Shown here one piece after another: positions 53,216 through 64,000 of a stretch of 64,000 nucleotides of DNA. The notes under the pieces are model-generated. The model searched no databases. It was not told the origin of the DNA and saw only the letters and a program-made list of their open reading frames with translations. This DNA is from Gerris lacustris. Its lineage: Eukaryota > Arthropoda > Insecta > Hemiptera > Gerridae. The stretch covers positions 60,756,173 to 60,820,172 of the forward strand of contig OX578277.1 in assembly GCA_951217055.1 (NCBI GenBank). Reading direction: 5' to 3'. The translations under genes and the position numbers were made by a program. Position 1 is the first letter of the stretch. Each line of letters starts with the position of its first letter.

Positions 53216-56200
53216 AATTTAAAATGTAAATGGGGGAGAAAAATACAGACTAATTTTAGCGATTTCAAAAGAAAAATCAGCTGGTGTTAACTTAAAATTC
53301 ATGAATTACGATCATAAAAAGTACCGAGGATATCCATATACTAAATAGTCCCTAATTTAGCAAATGAATTAAGCAGTTAAAATTAAAATAGAGTGTCTTC
53401 CGGTGACGACCACGTCTCAAGGGGTGAGCTCACACCTAGGCCTAGGCTAGTTGCAGTTGCACTGTGTTTGAGATACTAAAACACAGAATTTTTAATCTTT
53501 ATCTACTACATATCTCTTCTATCTACAGACTTTTTTAATCTCTCATATAAGTAGTAAAGAAAGTATTGTTTTTCTTACACCCGCCGATTTAATTTTACGA
53601 TGGCAACTCCGGTCATACGTCTGTCTCCTGGCGCTGTCCTACAGCTTTTTTTGACCAACTGTTGTCGTCTATCCTAAAATTTAATTAAATGTCTTCTAAT
53701 GCAGGACTCGAGTCCCCAGATGATACATTCTAGGTCTCACAACTGGAGTCCATGTTAGATATGGGAGCATCTATGCGAAGGTCAGCTTAAACTTAAACGA
53801 ATAGCACAAACTGTCCCACCACGTACATTGAAATAAGCAGCTTTCAGCCTTCAAAAGGCTATCCACAACGAGTGGTCAAATTATTTGAACCCAACGCCTG
53901 ACTTATGGATAAGTGGTTCCAGAAAGCAATCCCCCCCCCCCCCACTATAATTAAATGGTTTGCAAAATAGTGCATACCTGCCTACCGTACTACCTTTACC
54001 ATATTATTTCAAATGAATATTATTAAGTTTTGTATTATATTGCTTTGTTTTCAACACGAATAATTGAGTCTTATGCATACGTCTTGGTCTGCCATAAACA
54101 TTATTTAGTTTATCCCACAATTATTTGGTTTATTCCATTATTATTACCCAAAGTTATGATCAGTTTAAAACAGATCATAAACATGGTACATAAAACTCTA
54201 GGTCCATGACCCAAGGATTTTTTATATGACACCTTTGCTTCATACAAAGCTTTATTCATAGCACGTAAAACGACTACGTGTTTATTTTTCATTTATTATC
54301 GTATTTGTTTTAGAGTTGAAAAGTCATTTTAAAACATAGGTTAACCTTAACGATTGAAATTACGCCCCTCCGGTTTCCTTACCTCTATTAAATTATTTTT
54401 AAACTTTTAATGTTTTAAGAATTAAGAGAAAAAATTTATAGGAAAATATAACACATTTTATTTAATTATATTCAATCTTAATAATAAAATTATAACTTTT
54501 TCTTGAATCCATTAACTTTAATGAATGTTTGAAGATATAAAAATGGTACATATAAAAATAGTAGTATTATCTTCGCATGTAATTTGTTTTGTGCATTTGT
54601 AGGTTAATTGTTAATCATAAAAAAGTATAGGCCAGTAAAATGAAATTGTTAGTGCACATTGTAGTTCGGATTAATAAGAAAATTAATTATCTGGCACATT
54701 TTTATTTAGTTGTTTTAATTTATTTATACAAATATTTTTATATAGTTTTTTATCCGTTAAAAGTATATTGGGTTACAAAAACTGTAACATTATCCATTTA
54801 TTCAAGGTGATTAAAGGGAAACAAAATCAGATATGTTTGAGTAACAACAGTGGTCCCAAATTCAGGCCCAATGCGGCACAGTACCTTAGTCTATTAAAAT
54901 AATTTTATACACCTATACTCGTACACTCTGATTTAATAAGCTAATCATTCTATTTATTTTAATAGTGAAAAATATAAAATTAAATTTGATCGAGAAGAGT
55001 CTCAATTAAAACATTTTTTCAGAGATTTGCCAATAAATATTACTTTTTTCTCTCGCCGCATGTAGTAATATGCAGCATATACTTTAAAATTATGAAAACT
55101 GGACATTACATTTCTTGCTCAAAGCATTTTTTTCTTGCCACAGACTTAATATGATTTTAACAATGTTTCTATCGCCTTGTTGTGCTTTAATTTGTATAAT
55201 ACACTAAAGAAGGAACTGTATACACCTCAAGAATTATGCACAACTTCTCCTTATTAGAGGGAAATTAGTCTTACCGAGATACGTAAATAATTTTAAGTGG
55301 TAACCTTATAATCAAGCCTTAACAACTCAAAGGATAGAGACATAATATTAAGTGAAAGCAGCAACACATCTAGATGAAAATGTCAAATTAATTACCACTT
55401 CTCGAAATCTGTCATGTAACCTAAAGATTTGTATGAAAAGGATTTAACTGCAGTAACTAAAATTTAAACGAACCAATTTAAAGTTGGATCTAATATTTTA
55501 AATTAAATTCAAATGGATTTTATAAAAAAATCTCTCTACGTAAAGAAATACTTGTTTAGTTAACAAAACCGCTATCGTCCTGTATAAGGCCATCACGAGA
55601 GTCAATTTTGGAAAAACTAAAATTACATTTATAAAAACATAACATAACATAAAGGGGGGGGGGGGGTGAATCTCATGTTGGAGACCGAGACCAACTTAAG
55701 ACTCAAAAGAGTCTTCCATCAAACTTCTAATCACTAAATTAAATACATTCACCAAAAACAAAGTTGGATACTATGTCAAAACGAGTCCATGTATATCCGA
55801 GTCCATGCATTGCTCGTGTGGTTTTACTACCCGGGTGCAAACTCCACACTCGCATGCAAAATGCTACTTTCCGCACTCGACGCGTAATGTACTATTAAAT
55901 TAAGAAAATAAAATAAAGAGTAAAACATAAGGTAAAGAGTAAATTTCTTAAATCTTAAACGCACATTCAAATTTAGTTCTCTAACTATGAAATATTTTAT
56001 GACCAAAGCTATTAGTTTATTAGTAAAAAACTATCGAACTTTTAAAGGTAAAAATAAATGAAAATTGAAATAAACATTTCTGCATTAAAAAAGCAACAGT
56101 ATCATTGTTAAAATTGAAAGTTACTTAAAAATACAGAATGAATGGGGGTGTCGAGTATAACCCAAGGCAAGATGGAAGAAGCTGCAATTACTTCTTAGAG

Positions 56201-56782
56201 AATCATCACCGGACCCAAAGATTGGCTTCCTCAATCACCTCCAAGCTTATTTTCCTTAATTCTTTGCCAACCTGTTCGCCCTCCGAGCCGACCTAACAAG
56301 GCCCAACAACAATCGGATAATAACAATAATTCTACCCTTCATTTTTATCTTCACTTTCAACCCCTGATTACTTCTAATTATTTTTAACTTTATTCTAGAA
56401 TTATTTTAAACTGTTGGTGAGTTTAAAATAGTATAATTAAAAAATGATACTATTTTATGAAATCAGGGCCTACAATTCAAAACTTTTATTATTTTATGGA
56501 AACATTGTCCTAACTTCTCTACCTCTGCGTATAAATATTATGAAGCAAATGGAATTTAAATTGTTCTGAGCTTGAAACTACAAATAAAAAATAAGATGAT
56601 TTAACCTTCAAAGGTAATCAGAATGAATAGAAAAAAGTCTTCAAGAGCACATTCTTCTTTCAAGCAAATTCTTCTTTTTCTTGATGTGCAAGTCTTCAAG
56701 AAAAAGTGTGTTTGCAAAACAAAAACACACAAAAAAAAAAAAAAAAAAAAAAAAATTGGTAAGGCGTGAATCTCACGTAAAA
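53216..56782. other. Long unassigned spacer
   Basis: Three and a half kilobases with no recognised repeat or gene. Less AT-rich patches lie at about 53390-53470, 53580-53940 and 56150-56300, with C or G runs at 53930-53943 and 55655-55667. Small exons of a host gene cannot be excluded, but none has a supported frame and splice signals. Confidence 0.4.
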
Positions 56783-57758
56783 AGGGTTTCGTTGGTATTG
56801 TGAACATAAAATTAGTAAGGGGGGAGGGGAGAAAAGTTTTGATTTTTTTTTGACAAAATGGCGCGCAAAATTAAATGCTAACATCAAGTGTTATACATTT
56901 TTTAAATCTACTCTTCAATACCTTTCATTTGATACCCCACTCAAAATTTAAAAAAAAAAAAAAATCGGATAACATGAATTATCCGCCATCTTGGATTTCC
57001 AGTAAATCAGATCAAATTGATAATCTTATTTTTTCTATGGCCCAGCAGACCGCACATATTGCACATTTTTCTATATTTTTAGTAACAGCGGAAATACGAT
57101 TATAGGGGGGGAACACACAAATTTCGATGTTTTTTGACAAACTGGCGCTGAAAATTAAGCTCTACCCCTAAGTGGTACATATATTTCTATTCTACTCTTC
57201 AATACCTTTCATTTGATACCCCACTCAAAATTTAAAAAAAATATTTTTTTTAGAGTGACATGAATTATCCTCCATCTTCGATTTCCAGTAAATCAGATAA
57301 AATTGCTAATCTTATTTTTCTATGGCCCAGCAGACCACACATTTTGCATATTTTTCTATATTTTTAGTAATGGTGGAAATACGATTTTAGGGGGGGGACA
57401 CGCAAAATTTCGATGTTTTTTGACAAAATTGCCCTGAAAATTAAGCACTACCCCTAAGTGGCATATATATTTCGATTCTACTTTTCAGTACCTTTCATTT
57501 GATACCCCACTCAAAATTTATTTTATTTTTTTTTTTTTTCGCGACGTGAATTATCCGCCATTTTGAATTTGAGCAGCTGATAATATTGAATTCGCTATAT
57601 TTTTCCTGTGTGCGCGTCAAAACGATCTTTTATACTGGAAAGTTTCACGTTTTTATCTCCTTTGGTTCAAAAGTTATTGGAACCGTACAGAGTGACAGAC
57701 AGACACAGGAACGAAAACTATAAGGGTTTCTTTTTTTTGGTTTTACCAACGAAACCCT
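56783..57758. mobile_element. Element with AGGGTTTCGTTGGTA inverted ends and tandem modules
   Basis: AGGGTTTCGTTGGTA (56783-56797) and TACCAACGAAACCCT (57744-57758) are perfect 15-bp inverses. Between them lie three tandem modules with periods of 284 and 286 bp (landmark CCTTTCATTTGATACCCCAC at 56921, 57205, 57491). Each has ACATGAATTATCCGCCATCT-, TTTCTATGGCCCAGCAGACC- and GACAAAATGGCGC-like blocks. After the modules comes GAGTGACAGACAGACACAGG, then ATAAGGGTTTC. No ORF. Class unknown. Confidence 0.75.
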
Positions 57759-58117
57759 AAAAAAACACCTGCTCATTCTACCATGTACAGCTTGTGGTGT
57801 AGGTAGAGCCTGAGCAGTGGAGAAAACCGGTAAATTGTAAATTAAATATACAATTTAACAGAAGAAATTCAGTGTTTTATTCTAATGTTAACATTTAGTA
57901 AAAATCCCGTGAAGTACTTGCCAACAAGTTACTAAAAGGGTATCTTTGGTCATAAATCTTCATAAATGGAACATTATTATATTTATTTTTTTAAACTAAA
58001 ATATGTATAAAAATTGAAATTTTGAAAAGCAAGATGTACATATTATCCTTTTTACTATCTTAGGTATGCACTTATTTGGTTCTCTTTGGGGTAAAATGGC
58101 AGCCATTTTGGAAACGC
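57759..58117. other. Spacer
   Basis: Unassigned, ending in a GGCAGCCATTTTGGAAACGC phrase next to repeat G1. Confidence 0.4.
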
Positions 58118-58470
58118 GATATATATTTGAAGCGAGTGCAAGCGAGCTTCTTACATTCAACATTCAACAAACTATGCATCTTGTCTGTCTGTCTGTCTGT
58201 CTGTCAGTAACGTTTACGCGTGTGACGATAACTTGACTAAAAGTTTACCGATTTAGTTGAAATTTGGTATACATGATCCTCTTACTAATACTCAGGCTAA
58301 GTTCGTTGGACAGCGTAATCCGTCCAAGAGTTTGCCCGCAACGCTCGCGTAAACGTAGGTTCAAATATTAATTGGAATTTCAGGACGGGAAAAGATTCTA
58401 TTATCATCTATTCGATGAGATACCGCTATGAATTAATAAAGATCGCTAAAACTATTAAAGCAGACCTAAA
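58118..58470 (-). repeat. Dispersed repeat family G1, copy 2
   Basis: Inverse of 36145-36515: GAAGCGAGTGCAAGCGAGCT, a TCTG tetranucleotide run, AACGTTTACGCGTGTGACGA, TTTAGTTGAAATTTGGTATA, GACAGCGTAATCCGTCCAAG and AAGATCGCTAAAACTATTAA. Confidence 0.75.
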
Positions 58471-58829
58471 CGTTTATAATAGAGAAAACAACCTTTTTAC
58501 CGATATCTTACATTCTAAAGTAACGATTTTAATAAAACTTCGTATACACCATCTAATGCACAATCTAATGAAACAGGCATGCAAAATTTCAATTTGATAC
58601 ATGCAGTAGTTTTTTTGTAGCAAAGAGATACATTTTATAATAATTGAAAAGGAGATGTGTGGTTAGAGGAATAGTAAGAATGCGGGGTGGTTCCCTTACT
58701 ACTAGCCGCTGTACTACAATTATACCCTATATCTATCAACTTATCATAATTATCTATTTTTTTCAATATTCAATACATATTTATTACTATACGCTCGCTT
58801 CAATGATAGAGCCACGCGTTGCCTAGTTG
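58471..58829. other. Spacer
   Basis: Nothing recognised. Confidence 0.4.
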
Positions 58830-59355
58830 TAACCAAATTTCAATACCTTTAAAATGATACCCAACATCAAATTTTCGAAATATAAAAAAAATTTGGGCCT
58901 CCATAGTTACGGCCCATTAAAATTTCTAAAATTTGATTTTTTTATATCAACACCCGGAAATATCATTGCACCACAGGGATAGTGCCTTATTGTTAGGACC
59001 GGTCCTAAAGGGGTAGTGCGGATTTTTTTTTTTTTTTGTGTGTATTGTTTTAATTTTTTCGGGAAACGCGATATATTTTTGTAATCTAAATTTTAATACC
59101 TTTAAAATGGGACCCAACATAAAAATTACAGCAAATATAAAATAAGCGATCAATCCACAATTAATCGTTGATGGCAGAAGTTTTAAGTGGTTAAGTTCGC
59201 AATATTTCTTCTGTTTTTGGGGCAAAAAAGTTTAACTTGTATACCAAATTTCAAATATGTAGCTTCAGTAGGTCGGGAGATATACTCCAAGATGCGACGG
59301 ACGGACGGACGAACTACCAAAAGCATAAGGGTTTCTAGGATGACCTCAAACCCTA
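58830..59355 (+). repeat. Divergent relative of the 56.8-kb element
   Basis: Two related modules (AATACCTTTAAAATGATACCC at about 58840 and AATACCTTTAAAATGGGACCC at about 59095) are followed by TTTAACTTGTATACCAAATT, GCGACGGACGGACGGACG, and then ATAAGGGTTTCTAGGATGAC and AAACCCTAAAAAC. The order of module, CGGACGGACG/GACAGACAGA tract and AAGGGTTTC end matches 56783-57758. The left end is missing. Confidence 0.6.
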
Positions 59356-60766
59356 AAAACTAAAGGAAAAGTGTGTTAGCAGTAAAAACACCAGCCAATA
59401 CTTATCACAAGCTGATCCTGATTAGTGGATTAAACTGGTAAATTGTAATTTAAATGTACAGATAATATGAAAAGCGTTTTAATTCTTTATGTTAACTAAT
59501 TTGAGTGCGACAAAAAATTATTTATTCAAAGCCATAAATATAATATTAATTTGATCTCCAACTAATTATTGATAAAAAAAAATTATTATTATTATTTTTT
59601 CCTAACAACAAAATAGCAAATGGTAGTACATATAATGAACATTGAGATATGGAAGATTATTCAAAAAGGGAAGCGAAGAGCAATCCATTTTTTTCCATCT
59701 GAGGGTAAAAAATAGGATAGTTAATTAGACAATTTTCATTTCATACAGGGTGAGCTTGAACTCCATATGGCAGGAATTTCGAGACAAGGGCTTGTGGTAA
59801 CGTCAGACATGTAACCTTTCCTTCCTCTGGATATATTAGCTGTTCCTATAAACTTTATCAAGTCAGACAAAGGATTTCATCAGCTTATTATCCCTTCAAA
59901 AGAAATTTAGTATTCTTTTTTTTCTCTTCCATCTTTTATTCACAAATTCACTGTTTTTTCCGTCCGCTATCCCTCCCATTATACTCGTACCTTTGGTTTG
60001 AACCTAAAATGAGAAATTATTATTTATCTGTAATTATTTCCAGGATGTTCATTGTCTCGTTTTTTCATTCAATGGAATTAGAATTGTCTGTCAGCTTTGA
60101 TGAAATACCCTAATAAAATAACTCCCGCATACTTCTCAAATATATACGCTTTTTAATAAAATCATTTACGAAAATCTTTTGTCTAATAATTAATATAAAA
60201 ATGCCATTTTTCAAAACTGGTCTTATTATCAACTTTTTTTTTGTTTTTTTTGGTTTCTGTATTCTTCACCTTAGTTGTATTCATGTGCAAAATTTGGGGA
60301 AGATTGAATCACGGGAAGTGGTTCAAAATTGGGGAATCGGAAATGTGCGATGAAACTTACAAAGCAAAGTAATATAAGACCAGTAAAAATCAATTTTGAT
60401 ATAGACCTATACATGTAAATGATAATATTTATAACAATTATTATTATTAATGAGAAAATATTTTTAAAATATGGAATGTGTTTTCTTAGAATTAAATCTG
60501 TTATAGGTATTTATATTTATTTTCTTCCATGATTATTATTGTTAGGGTTACTGTCAATAAAGGACTAAACACTTGGGCAGCAAATAAAAAATAACTTCAT
60601 ATAGTTAAATTTTTTTGACGCTCTTTTCTCTGGCACGTAAAGCTCTAGATGATTTTATAAATGATAGTTTTCGACTGAGAAACTCTCTATCTTTCTTTTA
60701 AACCCTGGAAACACGTGTTCCTAAATAACGTGCTCAATCTCTTAATAAAACGTGTTGTTTTATTTT

Positions 60767-60767
<1 letters not shown>
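59356..60767. other. Unassigned AT-rich spacer
   Basis: No gene or recognised repeat. Confidence 0.4.

Positions 60768-60856
<89 letters not shown>
60768..60856. repeat. (TA)n microsatellite
   Basis: Uninterrupted TA run, followed by a degenerate R700 start. Confidence 0.95.
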
Positions 60857-60865
<9 letters not shown>

Positions 60866-60870
60866 ATATA

Positions 60871-61480
60871 TAGAAAAAGTATTGTGATTTTTTAAATTTG
60901 ATTTTGAGATTTAGATGGATTTTACACGTTTTAAGGTGTCTTGAGTCCCAAAATGGTTTTTAAACAACTTTTATGGTTCTTGAAACCACAATGTGTTAAA
61001 ATCTTTATTAGTCAAATCTAAACTAGTGGAAATCTACGATTACACTCAGTATTATTGCACTATAACTGTTGAATATGTTTCACTATTAATGCTTCTGCAA
61101 CTTATATATGTATATCGTATTTCTGAAAGTTCTGAACTTTTATGCTTACTCTTTCATTTAAATCCTGAATATATATGATTTTAATAATATAATCGAACTA
61201 CTTTTTTTCTGTATTTTAATAAATATCTATATCAATTTTTTTTTCTTCTCTCTTATATTTCAAAGGCAGGGAGAAAGTATTTTTACTTTTTATGTGTGTC
61301 ATCTGATTCTGTGTAAAAATTGTCTTATGAGGAATGAATAAAAAGACTTGAAAAAGCTTATAATGGATGTGAAAGAAATAAAAATATATTCTAAAAAAAG
61401 TTCCAAGGAAAAGCAATATGTCTTGAAAAATAGAATCTAACGATATAAGTGGTCTCCCGGGAAATATCTAGTAGGTACGT
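60871..61480 (+). repeat. Dispersed repeat family R700, degenerate copy 4
   Basis: AGAAAAAGTATTGTGATTTT, TTTGAGATTTAGATGGATTT and TGAGTCCCAAAATGGTTTTT match 205-295. Much later, ATAGAATCTAACGATATAAG then CTCCCGGGAAATA (61430-61468) matches 515-552. The middle is replaced or strongly diverged. Confidence 0.55.
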
Positions 61481-62057
61481 AAGAAAATAGTTATAATTGC
61501 ATAGGGATTAACGAGTTGTAACGGACAAATTTTTCAGTACGTCATTTGGATTTTAACAATATTTGACATTGATTAGCGTGAAATAAAACATAGAGTTAGG
61601 GAATGTAAACATATAATAATACAAAAAATCGTGGTAAAATTAATATAAAGAAGTTAATGACCATCACAAATTAATGTTGAAGATGTGTAACTTATTTACA
61701 TTTAATGATGTGAAAAAGCAATATATTTAGGAATTAAAAAAGAAAGAACAAAAATCTTTTTATAATATCATAATTTTATTTTTCGTATTTGATTTTGTCA
61801 CAAAAGCTATAACTACATACTATATATTGATCATTTTATTTTTCACGTCAGTTGCACTTAAGAAAACTTTTCTGGATTTTAAGTATTTTGTGGTAAGATA
61901 TTGTTTAGGTCAAGTACTCTCTGGCTACATTATATAAATACTTTAACCATTTAATTCTTAGTTGTGACATTAACGAAACCGAAAGCGTTTCACTATTGAC
62001 TTAAGCATTAACTTATTCTTGCTTTGTTATTATTACAAAAGATAAAAAACATTAATA
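61481..62057. other. AT-rich spacer
   Basis: Nothing recognised. Confidence 0.4.
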
Positions 62058-62605
62058 AAAATAGACTGTAAATTAATGTGGCACATAGCTTCCTCGCATC
62101 CAACCTCGTACTTTATTGGTTTTATGCTTTTACAAGCCATTATTGTCTAATTTATTTAATTGTTTTGATTTTATACGTAAATGAAAGTATTCATAAAGCA
62201 AAAGTTAAAGAATGTATACGTTTGAAATTAATCTGGTGCAATTTGCGGTCTACTTTCGACCAACTATCCAAATTTCATAAAAATCATTTGTGTACTTTTG
62301 AAGATATAGGTGTATATAAATGTATGTTTGTGCGTATGTTGAAGAGAAACAAATGCGCGCAGAAGGTTGAATCTTATGTGGGACCAACAATACAAATTTC
62401 ATTAAAATCGGGCGTGTAGTTTCTAAGACGTATTGGTTCGCAAAAATTGAGCGGCAGACAGACACCAAAGATGTTCCTTAAAACCTAAGACGGATTTTTG
62501 TCTTGATTATTTTTTTTTAAATTGGAGACAAAATAATTTCGTTTGTCAGAACGATCACATTGCTTCCGTTACCTCTGTAAGCTCGGTAGCAAAATCATTT
62601 TAGAA
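62058..62605 (-). repeat. Repeat family F1, near-full copy (minus strand)
   Basis: From AATAGACTGTAAATTAATGT, CACATAGCTTCCTCGCATCC, through CATAAAAATCATTTGTGTAC and AAAGATGTTCCTTAAAACC, to CACATTGCTTCCGTTACCTC and GTAAGCTCGGTAGCAAAAT. With the plus-strand copy 290 bp away it forms a head-to-head pair. Confidence 0.75.
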
Positions 62606-62892
62606 CTGAAATTCTCTTTCCACTTTTTTTTTTAACACAATCTTTTTAAAGGGGCCTTATTTTTTCCGACGATGATGAATATTTTTAAATGTAAAGGTAG
62701 AATAGAATCATATAAAAATGTCAGTGATAATACCGCACAAAGATGAGGGAGTACTAGGTAACAAAAATGTATACGAAAATCTATGTCCTGGACCGATTTT
62801 AACATTCAAAGAAATTACAGCCTAAATATTGGTCCGATATATCTAACAAAACGTTCTCATTTATTGGTACTGTATAATTACTAATAACTCAT

Positions 62893-63365
62893 TTAAATTA
62901 GCTATTGCTTTCAAGCTTACCGAATTTAACGGTGGCTATGTGATCTTTGTGAAGCACAAACATTTTTTGTGCCTCGTATTTCAAAAAATCCAAGACAGAA
63001 ATCCTTTTCAGACATCAGGGAACATTTTCGGTTCCGTGTCTGTATGTCGCTCGATTTTTGCTAACCAAGATATCTTAAAAACTGCTCGTCCGATGTTTAG
63101 AAATTTGAAAGGGAACTCATAACTAGCCCATTGTTGGTCCTATATAAGTTTCAACCTTCTGCGCCCATTTGTTTCTCTTCCACACGTGCACATTCATACA
63201 TTTATTACATCTATATCTTCAAAAGTACCCCTCTGATTTTTATTAAATGTTTTATGGTTTGTCGAAAGTAGCCCATAAATAGCCCAGAATAATTTCAACT
63301 GTCTCAAGTATACGTAATAGGTCTCGTGGAAGCTATGTACCGTATACTAATTGACAGACTATTTT
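62893..63365 (+). repeat. Repeat family F1, near-full copy (plus strand)
   Basis: TTGCTTTCAAGCTTACCGAA, GACATCAGGGAACATTTTCG, GTCTGTATGTCGCTCGATTT, TTGTTGGTCCTATATAAGTT, and the tail TCTCGTGGAAGCTATGTACC, CTAATTGACAGACTATTTTT. About 130 bp shorter than the 48-kb copy because of internal deletions. Confidence 0.75.
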
Positions 63366-64000
63366 TAATTCGTTTAATTTAAATGGTTTACGTGTTCAAC
63401 CACCTAAACGATAAACAATTTGAGTTATGGGTTTAGTTTAAAAATAGAAAAAAGTCTATTTTGAGAACCTGATTTATAACTAAATATAGAAGATAATTTG
63501 ATATTATTATTATAGGTTCGGGAAGCCTAAACTTATTAACTTATTTATTTAATATTTCCTAGACACCTCTAACCCTTGGACTATCTTCGAGTTCAAACCA
63601 AAGAATTACAGTGTTAGAGCACTCTTATTTCAACTACTTCATGCATAAGCACAAGCACCTTATCAATAATTAAACATCATTCTTCTCACATAAATACTTA
63701 AGATAATAACAAGAAATCTCCGATAAGCACAAGTACCTTATAAAAAGTTAAAACATTCTTCTCACATAAATACTTAAGATAATAACAAGGATACAAGAAA
63801 TCTCCGGCTAAAGTCCGTTTATTAAATCCAACGTTTGTGGTAGTTTTGGAGAATTATAATTTTGGCAACCACAGGTGTAAACGATTAAATTAAAAAGTTC
63901 GTTGTTTTGACTGAGATTGTGTGGAAATCAAACATAATGAAGGGTTTGTATCACTTGTTAAAAGAAATATTAACACTGCACTATTATAAAATATAAGTTT
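63366..64000. other. AT-rich end of window with a 76-bp tandem duplication
   Basis: TCTTCTCACATAAATACTTA plus AGATAATAACAAG occurs at 63681 and again at 63757, within ~76-bp units that also share AAGCACAAG-ACCTTAT and AAATCTCCG. No gene is seen to the window edge. Confidence 0.6.

Noticed and set aside
56150..56300. Less AT-rich patch as a host exon
   Set aside because: No frame stays open with plausible splice sites, and no domain is recognised.

Overview
The window is strongly AT-rich, gene-poor eukaryotic nuclear DNA, most likely from an arthropod (probably an insect). This rests on intron-scale AT-rich spacer, many long (TA)n tracts, TA-, TTAA- and 8-bp-duplicating DNA transposons, remnants of Ty3/gypsy and non-LTR retrotransposons, and tRNA-derived SINEs. 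No intact host gene, rRNA or functional tRNA was found. Everything that can be named is a mobile element, a relic of one, or a repeat. The exact taxon cannot be fixed from this sequence.

Layout. 0-9.6 kb: dispersed repeats, a 3.3-kb transposon with CAGTGTGTCCC-type inverted ends that holds a nested pogo-like MITE (with a 30-residue transposase start), then a Ty3/gypsy relic with a 3' LTR and an integrase lacking its catalytic core. 9.7-25 kb: a dense nest of (TA)n-flanked elements that share the terminal motif CTAGCTGAATACCCGTG and carry 1 to 8 copies of a ~285-bp internal module. This nest also holds an RTE-like LINE relic, a foldback element with a canonical hammerhead ribozyme core, an 18-bp-TSD LINE insertion, a 203-bp hAT MITE, and a 2.9-kb CACTG-ended transposon whose empty site is preserved 6 kb away in an inverted duplicate. 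25-34 kb: a 413-bp near-perfect palindrome, a tRNA-related repeat, a SINE foldback, an AGGTTTG-ended transposon, a hAT element with perfect 8-bp TSD and a decayed hAT dimerisation domain, and a second, looser palindrome. 34-45 kb: mostly spacer, then a composite element ending in three tandem 848-bp units, then three SINE copies. 45-51 kb: an inverted pair of hammerhead-like motifs and a piggyBac-like MITE that has swallowed a pogo-like MITE. 51-64 kb: long unassigned spacer broken by repeat copies and a tandem-module element.

The most notable signal is RNA-related. A 43-nt sequence on the minus strand at 12820-12862 fits every core position of the hammerhead ribozyme, including a GTC cleavage triplet. 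Three separate inverted-repeat structures (near 26.06, 33.0 and 45.3 kb) each carry a divergent pair of looser motifs of the form CTGATGAT-stem-GAAA. Hammerhead ribozymes are known in the terminal repeats of Penelope-like elements and in retrozymes, so these structures may be remnants or non-autonomous relatives of such elements. No coding region supports that assignment in this window. All similarities were judged by eye; no alignment or database search was run.
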